Positions 10,701-19,700 of a stretch of 25,092 nucleotides of DNA are shown here, one piece after another. Both the position numbers and the translations under genes were made by a program. The first letter of the stretch is position 1. Each line of letters starts with the position of its first letter. The notes under the pieces were generated by a model that saw only the letters and a list, made by a program, of their open reading frames with translations, was not told the origin of the DNA and searched no databases. The DNA is from Plakobranchus ocellatus (lineage: Eukaryota > Mollusca > Gastropoda > Plakobranchidae): NCBI GenBank assembly GCA_019648995.1, contig BLXT01007556.1, positions 459,846-484,937 of the forward strand. The letters are read 5' to 3'.

Positions 10701-13700
10701 AAAGAAAAACAAAACAAAAACAACCAAAAAATAACATAAAAATCATGCCACAAAAGTAATGTGTAATGCAAGGCTCTCTCTCTCTCTCTCTCTCCCTGCT
10801 TTTTCTTTCTTTTCTCCTGGCTTTCATTTTACCTTTGTATGCCTATCTACCCCGTTCTCTTTTCACTTTCCCTTCCTCACACCAACTCTCATTTTCACTT
10901 TTAATTCTCTTCATTCATCTATTGCTGTTTTACTGTCCCATTTTCTCTCCTAATCTCAGTCACAAACTGACTTTTTTTTTTCAAATCTTCCCTCTGTCTA
11001 TAAACATACTACCGTTATGTTGATTCTGAAGCACCAATCACTATACATGGACCCCCAAAAGCTATGCTGCTGAAGAAAATGATATTCTTACAAATGAAAT
11101 TATTGATGAGGGAGAGCATCATAGGAAGGGTGTACCTCTGCAGGAAGTACATTTTTCAATGCCTGCAAATGGTCATATTTGGATTTTTTGATCTTCCTCC
11201 TACTCTTGTATAGTTTTGAGGGATCAACCGTTGGCCCCTTGTCTCGTCGACCAACAGACAGTGTCTGCCATTCATCAGGAAAGTTTAGTTTAAATGCAAC
11301 TGTTCCATCATGTGAATGCGCAGATGTTTGTGACATTTGCCTCCTTGGAGGGCTTGATGGATTTTATGGCACCCTCTTCAATCTTTTCAAAGTCTCTGAA
11401 GAAGTCAAAGGTCAGATATCTGACATCATACGGCCTGGGGCTCATTCTAGAGACTTTAATCAGATTTACATAATCTAGGGGCGCAAAGATGTCCATATTT
11501 TTTAGGCGCCTTACAATTGTGGCATGTACGCTATCATCCTCCATTTGTGTGTGTCCGCGCTCTAAAATTTTCTGCTCCACAGTTTTCCCGTATCTGACAC
11601 AGAAAAATCTTAGGGCGGTGGCCAGCACACGATTTCGATTTTGATAGGTGCAGCCATCTGAGTAAATGATGGCTTTGTCAAATGAATCGACACTGCCTTC
11701 CAAATATGATACAAGGCAGGATGCAAACTCGCTTGCGTTCAGTCCACCTTCTACATGTACCTCGTTCCATACGAAACAGACCACGTCCTTGGATGTCATG
11801 TCAAAGACTGTGTAGTTGTGTACTTGCAGCTTTGTCTTGTAATACAGAGCTGACGCCTTTAAACAAGAGGCTAGCAACACCCTCCGCACATCCACACACA
11901 GGACCTTTGTGCGACCATCATGACCATAAGCTTCCTTGTCTTTTGCTTTTTCGGTCTGGGCATATTCTTTTCTTTCCCTGTGCTGATTATACTCGGTTTC
12001 ATCGGCATTACCCTGAGAAAATTCGCAGCAAAGATCACACTGATCTTTACGAGGCACAAAGATGGAAATATTAGAAGCTTTGAGCTCTCCCACAAAAACA
12101 GTCCTTGACATTTTTGTTTTGCTCTCTGCCTCACACACACTGCTGTACTCGCGGTAGATGTCAGCATAAGACTGAAACATTGGCTCAAGGTACAATTTAT
12201 GTGTATCCTTACGACAGTAGTGGCTTGGCATTTTGGGTAAACGGTCAAGAAATTCTTTGACAAAATTTAAACCCTGAGAGATTTGAGTTCGCCCTTGTCT
12301 TTCTTTGTCTTTCCTCATGGCTTGGGGAAGCTTCAGATGTCACAAAATTTAAAACCCACCATTTCTTTAACCCAGTTGTACTCAAAAACATTTCCTTGCA
12401 TACCCTCTTCCGTTCTGTTGCTTCTTTCAAGGTAAAAATTAAAGTGTTATTCCTTTTGGATACGCCAGATACACCTTTTCTCTCACTGATATCCTTCACA
12501 TCTATCGCCATTCTCACAAAAACTTTTTTTTCCTCCCATGACATGCTCCAAACATCTCTGTGAATTTTCTCTCTGACATCATTACTTACCTGCTTACAAT
12601 GGTAGTAAGATGCTTTACAAGCACACCTTGGGCCCAGAACCTGCTCTCTTTTATTAACTTCTACACATTTGTTGGTTTCTTTGTCAAAGTGTCTACCTAC
12701 ATATGCTAACCAAATTGCTAAGCGGTACCACAAGCCCACTCTCTTTTGCATTAACAACATCTCTTGATGGAATTTCCCTGGTCTCTACCGCATTCTCACT
12801 CTCCATTATTTCAACAACGGCTCTTGCAGACAGATCTCCATTCTTCAACAGATTCTCACTCCCCCCTATTTCAACCACATCTCTTGAAGGCACATCTCCA
12901 ATCTCTGCTATTTCCACAACATCTCTTGAAGTCACATCTCCAAACTCTCCTATTTCCACAACATCTCTTGAAGTCACATCTCCAATCTCTCCTATTTCAA
13001 CAATATCTCTTGAAGGCACATCTCCAATCTCTCCTATTTCCACAACATCTCTTGAAGTCACATATCCAGTCTCTCCTATTTCAACAACATCTCTTGAAGT
13101 CACATCTCCAAACTCTCCTATTTCCACAACATCTCTTGAACTCACATCTCCAATCTCTCCTATTTCAACAACATCTCTTGAAGTCATATCTCCAATCTCT
13201 CCTATTTCAACAACATCTCTTGAAGTCACATCCCCAGTCTCTCCTATTTCAACAACATCTCTTAAAGTCACATCTCCAGTCTCTCCCATTTCAACAATAT
13301 GTCTTGAAGTCACATCTCCAGTCTCTCCTATTTCCACAACATCTCTTGAACCCACATCTCCAGTCTCTCCTATTTCAACAATATCTTTTGAAGGCGCATG
13401 TCCAACCTTTACTACATTCTCACTCTCTCCTTTTGCAACAATATCTCTTGCAGTCAAATCTCCACATTGTACCACACTCTTACTCCTCTCCATTTCAATA
13501 GCATCCTTTACAGCCATTTCTCTGGCCTCTACCACAATCTCACTTGCCCGTCTTTTGAGCCCACCTCTTGCACCCTCCTTTACTCTGTTATCAAAAGGCA
13601 TTACAGCACTTATGTCATGCAATACTTCACGAGCGTCATTTTCAGGCATTTCCCCAGACTCAAAAACATTCAAGCTATGAAACACATCAGACACATTCCT

Positions 13701-16700
13701 TGTAGAAGAATTGCCAGAATTTTCTGCAGCTGTACTTCTCACGACTTCATCAATATTGTTCATTTCTCTAACATTCGTGGGTGTTCCAGTGCAATCATTC
13801 ATTATGTAATTAGCAACTTTCAATGCAGCACTTAAAGGGGGTAAATCAGTAAATGATATGTCATCACCTGAGATGGACATATCTAACTCTACAGGGAGTT
13901 CGATAAGTTGTGATGCTGAAATATTTAGGACCGATGGTTCATTGTCATGAGGCTGTGATTCCTCAGGTGATTTTGATAGTCTGCGTTGCTTTCTCTCCCT
14001 TGATACCTTTTGCAAGCTCAGCTCAAGCAGTCTCTTTCTTCGGCTGTATTGGTTCATTGTTCTGATTTCTGGTAGATAAAAAATATTTTGTGCAAATTTT
14101 AAACTTTTTTTTGCATCAAACACGAAATTAATGATATTTCAAAACCCNNNNNNNNNNNNNNNNNNNNNNNNNNNNNNNNNNNNNNNNNNNNNNNATCAAC
14201 AACAAGCCACCAAAAGAGAATGTGATTGAAAAGGTCAAAATGTTTAACAACAAAAAAGGATATATATAGCAAAAAGCATTTTTTTCGGTTGTATGAACTA
14301 ACTTGATAGTTTTATTTCAAGAAAATTAATCCAGCCACAGACTTGGACTGTGAAAAAAACTTTTTACAAATACGAGATATAAGCAAATTTCAATCAATAT
14401 TATCATATATATTTGAAAAAAACATACCTGAATCTGTTAAATAACAATATTTCAATCTTGTTAGGTGTGTTAGAAAGTAGCACGCGTCGATCTGAAAATG
14501 AAAGGATCAATGCATCAACAATTTAATACATTTATAAAAATAATAGGCTTACTGATAAGATTACAAGGAAGAAACAGTAATGATGCTATGATTTTATTGC
14601 GTTTACAACAATACTTTTTTTTTTAAGGGTGTGATATTACAAAGACAAATTCGACGATAGTGAGGATGTGGAGATTTCATTATGAGTTAACTGGTAGCCT
14701 TTAGCACCCTGCGTAAAGGGTTTATTTAAAATAGGCCTACATCAATAAAAATGAGTTTAGTTATTCTTCATGAACTTTAAAGGTTATAGAAAAAGATCAT
14801 TTAGTCATGTGATCTTTGAGCCTCTTTTATTTCAGGCATAAGTTAATAATTGGCAGGAGTTGGAAATGAAGGAAAGGTAGAGTATACCTGCGTAGCTTTT
14901 TTCAACAAGTCTTGTTTTGATCTGCAATCTTACTGGTTATTTTTCTTTAGAACGAGAATGATTCGAACGTAAAATCTGGGTTTGAAGAAATCTGAAGAAA
15001 AAAAAATTGAAACATTTTATCACGTCTAATTTGTATCGGTTACAATTCAATAAGCAAATTAAATTTTCAAACATTCTTTCTACAGATGATCGTTAATGAA
15101 TTATTGGTAGCAATAGACCGCACAAAACGACCAACTCCATGTTTATCTAAATAGCAGCTAAATGTTTGTAAATGGGAGTGGCCAAGTCGGTAGGCAAAAC
15201 GGCCAACTCCAGTACTCATGTGCGCCCTACCAAGCACACCTTGTTTTCAGGTGTCATAGACCGGCCAACTCCACGTGTTGACACGTTTGAAATATTTTTC
15301 ACAATGAAAAGAAATTTTAACTAAAGAAATCTGCATTTACAAAAAAGTTAAACTATTGGTAAAAATGACTAATCAATAAAAATGCATAAATAAACTTACT
15401 TGATGAGTTAATGCTGTACTTTTTGGGCTTGAAAGCTCCTCAGAATTTCTTCTCCGCATAGACAGTTGTAGCCGGTTTGTGCCAACAAAATTGAAAGGCG
15501 GGAGACTTAGCTGGTTTGATCACGTGCTTTTTTCGCAAAAACTATTGGACAATGGTGCAAACTATTTTCAGACATGATAGGGTACACCTAGAGCTTTAAT
15601 CTGGTACTTAAAAAGAAATACGAAAATTTCGGACTTGGCCGGTTTGCGCCCGACACCATCGATATGCTATTTTTAAAGTTGCTTTGAGATTTTAACCCTG
15701 TATACTTTTTCCTCTAAAAAAATGTGACTTGTTACTTGTGGACTGTAAAATGCCTGCTGTGGTTTTTACTCACAAATAACCATTCTCAATGTATATGTTA
15801 CCAGCAACGTGTGAAGTTCTGGCATTATATAGAATGCTTAGGAATTGTGTAGAATGCCTGATGGTTTTTGATAAAGTATGAAATATCAGTTTTTTATATA
15901 TATGGGTTTGCTTACTTTTTCTAGGCATTGTACAGAATGAAAAGTAGGCTCTATCATCAGTATCACTCATGCAAAGTATCACAAGACTAAAGAAAAAGCC
16001 CTTTTGATCAATACATATTTCAATATGTAATTTATATTTATATAGAAAAACAAAGAAAAAAAAACTGATATTGAACTATTTGTTACTTCACAGTATATGT
16101 TAAGACTTAAATCATACTTAAATCTCAATCTTCATCTTTCACACAAAACACTTCATATTATCTCACGTTTATCGAAGAATTGATAAATAAAAAGGATACA
16201 ATGTTGGTTTTACAAGTATCAATTGGGCAAAGTATCAGTATTTTTGTCAGAATTCCTTTTCATTTTTTTGGCCTGCATCTCAAAGTTTGATTTTGATTCC
16301 ATTTAATTTTTTACAGCATTCTCAATATTGAAGCAAACAGCGCCTAATATGCTAGCCCCATGACCTTCTATATCGTTGCAGTCATCATCTTTGAAGGAAT
16401 GACCAAGATGGCATGAATGTTTCTGGTAAACTTTTGAGATGTATGAGCACGCAAGTTTTTTTTTAAATAGATGAAGCAGGTATCGGAAGTATATATATGT
16501 AGAAAGGCCTTCAGTTTGCGTGAAAACAGAAGGCTGTTTGATAACCGTGGCTTCACCTCTGGTTTGGTTACCACCATCATGGATTACATTCTCATGCATG
16601 TCTTCTGCAGAAAGCACTGTCCCTTGTATTCCTTCATCCGTCTCTTCCTTCTCTTCTGCTTGTATGCTCTCCATAATGTTTTTTAGCTCTTCAGCTATTT

Positions 16701-19700
16701 CAACATCTTGTACAACACCTTCAGAATAGGAGGATGTTGTTAGTCGTACTTTAGCTTTGCATTTGCAGCAAAAGAGAGCTTTGCATGGTGTTCTATTAAT
16801 CAGAGAATGAAAAGCTCTGTTCTTAACTAGTTGGACAACCATAAAATCTCACTCCAGCAGCCATTTTCATTTTTTTCATCTTGCATCCAAGCTCACAGCA
16901 TACATTGTATTTTCAATGTGCTGGTTAGCTCTTTTGACACTTCTGTGACTTTGCGAATCGTGCGGCTTACGATGAATGACTTTCAAGGTGGGCCAGAACC
17001 CCTTTAAGCTACTTACTACTTTGCCATTCCTTGCTGCTATCGGACTGTAGAACTGTTGGAGCACTAAGCAATGTACATATGTCAATGAGCTTCTATGCTA
17101 CTTCTTCTGCCCTACTTCTTGCTTTCAGGGCTCTGAGAAACACGATCTTGGTGAGATGATCTTTGTAACCATCATGAGCTTGTAATCCCCATCAGGATGG
17201 GATTGAAAGTCAATGAGATCGACCTGACAAAGGCAGTTGAATTCTGAGAAAACCATTGGTTTCATTACAACACTTTTTTTTACATCTTTCTGTTTTTTCT
17301 GGCAAGGCTCACAATGGTTAATATACAGTTCAATATCATGACAGGTAATGTTCTTGAATTTGGGTGAAAGTTCTTACAGCATTCCGTCTCATCCTCCATG
17401 ACCAATAGCCAAATGGGCCTTACGAAGTCTGGTCTACCACATAAAACTGAATGGCTAATACTCCCACTTTTACCAAGTAGATCAATCTACACTTATTTTC
17501 CACTATCATAACATCATAGTGTTTTAACACTCAATTGTTTCGTGCTTCTTTTTTAACTTACTCGAGACTGATCCAGCAACAGTTAAGAGCATCCCTTACA
17601 TCTTATGGGGTGTATCATGCAACCCTTGCAAGCACCAGCACCATTAATTTTTTAACACAATCCAAGCTTGCAACTGCTGGAGGATTGGTCTCAAACTGTA
17701 CAGTTACCTTGCGTTTTATTTCGTGTTAAGCTGTTTGGGAATCAAGCTTATCAAGTTATTGAAAATTTTTAAAAGTTGAATATATATATCTGTTTGTTTC
17801 TGACAGTTGAACTTTCACAACACAATCATTTGACAAAGGCTGCAAGAAGAATAAAGATTTTTGAAACATACAAAGACTTGAATGAGCCTAGCAGCTCTGA
17901 ATGATCTTTTAGGGAATTAGGATACAGATTTTGTAGTGGACCAAAGCTCCAGTGATGATTCTGATGATGAGTCTAACAGTTCTAAATCTAGATCTAAAGT
18001 TTTTTAAATTGAATTGTCCACAGCTAGGTCTAGTTCCACTTCTAAAGGTAAAGAGAGGTGAAAACCTCGTGAAGCAGCTAGATCTAGGCCTACACCTGTA
18101 CGAAAGGCTTGTAGATCTAATAGATTAGATGGCGAAATTTTTTGCAAAACGAATACTAAAAAAAACAACAAAGTGCATAAGAATCTTTTTTATTAGATAT
18201 ATTGGACAACTGACACAGCATAAAAAAACTTTTGCTACACCAATTTACACCACTTTTAAAAAATATCATTTAAAAAAACACAGCAGAAAATACCTTTCTG
18301 TTTTTTGCATCTTTTGCACTTTTTTAGATCTGTGTATCATGTAAAAATGGTATCAATATCACATTAGGAAGTAGGCCTATCTTTCCCAATTTTATGAAGT
18401 ATCCCAAAAAACCCTTATCTCTTGTGCATGTAGATCCTTAAAAGACCCAATGGTAAATGGTCATCTTAACCTTCTTCATATTGACCACTAATTTTTGGTA
18501 ACTGGCTTGAGTTCAAAATACGCAGTTTTTAGCAGCTTTGGCTCTTACTTGAGATAATTCATTGAGGAACCGTTGTTGCATGTGAACTTGGCGTGAGTCC
18601 TGTCCTGGTACGGTATTCCCTACAAACATGGTCGCGTTTGTCGAAACACAGCCAGAAAATATACATTGCTGTCATGAAAAAAACTTATAATTTGTCAGCG
18701 ATGTGATTGAGAAAACTTGTCTTGGAGGTATTCCGTGTTAAATAACTTTCAACATCCTTTCAAACAAAGACCCAAGTAACCCTTAATGTGATTTTGCCAG
18801 TTATATTCTTTGCCCTGCAGCAAATTGGCATAGAATGTCTAGGGTAATGCAAAAAAATAGCAAATTATTTCATACTTTGACTATGCCATAGGCATTCTAT
18901 ACATTTCTTAGCATTCTATAGGATGCCGGATTTCACACATTGCCGGCAACATATATATCAAATGCACAAAACTTTTCTACTTTTCTTTTTTAGAGTTTTC
19001 AGAGTCTTCCAAAAAAGTGATTCTTTTTTCTTAATACTGCATAATAATTAAAAGACCCATGTTTTTTTTTTTCAATATGGCTTTCAATTTCTAAAATCAA
19101 TTAAAAAATGAGCAGTTGGAGACAATGAAATTCCTAATGTTGAAATAAGGGTGACTTAGATGGATTGAGTGGTTGTGTGAGTGAAGTTGAATGAAACAAG
19201 AAAAGAGTAATGACAGTGCAGACTTAAGATTTAGGATTTGATTTATTTATGAAAGACAGCCAATCAATCCTTTCCCTTTGTTTTCCACCACACTGTATAT
19301 GACAAAAACTTTATCCATGCTCAATATGACATTTTTTTTTTATCTTTGTCACTTTCAATTTATCAATTTTATATTGTTGGGAATCTCTCACTCTGAATCT
19401 AGTTAGAAAAAAGTTATGCCCTTTTTAGGTAAATTACTCACACAAAATTTTGAAGAAACTGATTGAAAATGAAGAGTTTAATGAAGGCTTAAACAAAAAG
19501 AATTGGCTAGAAAAAAAAATCTAACAATAACAACTGACCATTCCGCACAAGTTCGGGTCTGCTATAGGCGATCGGTTACCATGAAAATCTGGCCAGATGT
19601 GAAGATTCTCAGTGAGACAGGATACTGGCTTGTTTAATTTGGCTGCCATTTTGCTGATGTGTTCATTGAGATACTCAAACACATGAATCTTTCTGTTTTA

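Larger units (their letters stand above)
9813..15657 (-). mobile_element. 5.85-kb transposon with terminal inverted repeats and a DDE transposase
   Basis: Ends GGTGTTGGGCGCAGACC (from 9813) and, on the opposite strand from 15657, GGTGTCGGGCGCAAACC are inverted repeats that extend into ACCGGC(C/T)AAGTC. They stand at CATATCGAT on the left and ATCGATATG on the right. If these flanks are target sequence, the duplication is ATCGAT; a 4-bp ATAT duplication with longer ends is equally possible. Inside, on the minus strand, are a repeat-coding frame, a zinc-finger-bearing N-terminal segment, a DDE-like core and a C-terminal segment. Sub-terminal copies of GTTGGCCGTTTTG flank the coding part on both sides. 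The transposase does not match Tc1/mariner, hAT or piggyBac. It most resembles the uncommon DDE families with SDGC.QN.N and GHTQM motifs, perhaps Sola-like; that name is tentative. An assembly gap lies inside. Confidence 0.85.
15786..18960 (-). mobile_element. Broken KRBA2-type integrase element with inverted terminal repeats
   Basis: Inverted repeats of about 95 bp (15790-15885 and 18867-18958) flank a region whose minus strand carries an integrase related to KRBA2/SCAND3 proteins. Shared blocks include TTTCATACTTT, AGGCATTCTA, AGCATTCTATA and TTCACAC. The outer ends read TG(T)ATATGTT(A/G)CC(A/G)GCAA on both sides. Parts from 5' to 3' on the minus strand are non-coding leader, Cys-bearing zinc region, integrase core and an acidic C-terminal segment. 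It is a fossil with several breaks. Inverted rather than direct repeats favour a cut-and-paste element (Ginger or IS3EU-like) over an LTR retroelement, but the family name is tentative. A possible scrap of a piggyBac-type gene lies within it at about 17885-18130. Confidence 0.6.

Noticed and set aside
10759-11023. Open frames rich in Leu, Ser and Phe on the plus strand
   Set aside because: They are translations of a CT microsatellite and adjoining pyrimidine-rich DNA in the transposon's 3' non-coding part.
11179-12108. Plus-strand open frames opposite the transposase core
   Set aside because: Antisense shadows of a minus-strand frame with clear transposase motifs.
12741-13544. CRISPR-like array
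   Set aside because: The 42-bp units are contiguous with no unique spacers, vary gradually and are coding; the genome is eukaryotic.
12703-13680. Long plus-strand open frames over the repeat region, Ser/Pro/Thr- and Leu/Gln-rich
   Set aside because: They are the antisense of the 42-bp in-frame array, which stays open in several frames because its unit length is a multiple of three. The minus strand carries the frame that leads into the transposase.
15786-18960. LTR retroelement as source of the integrase
   Set aside because: No direct terminal repeats, primer-binding site, reverse transcriptase or protease-like motifs were found; the flanking repeats are inverted.
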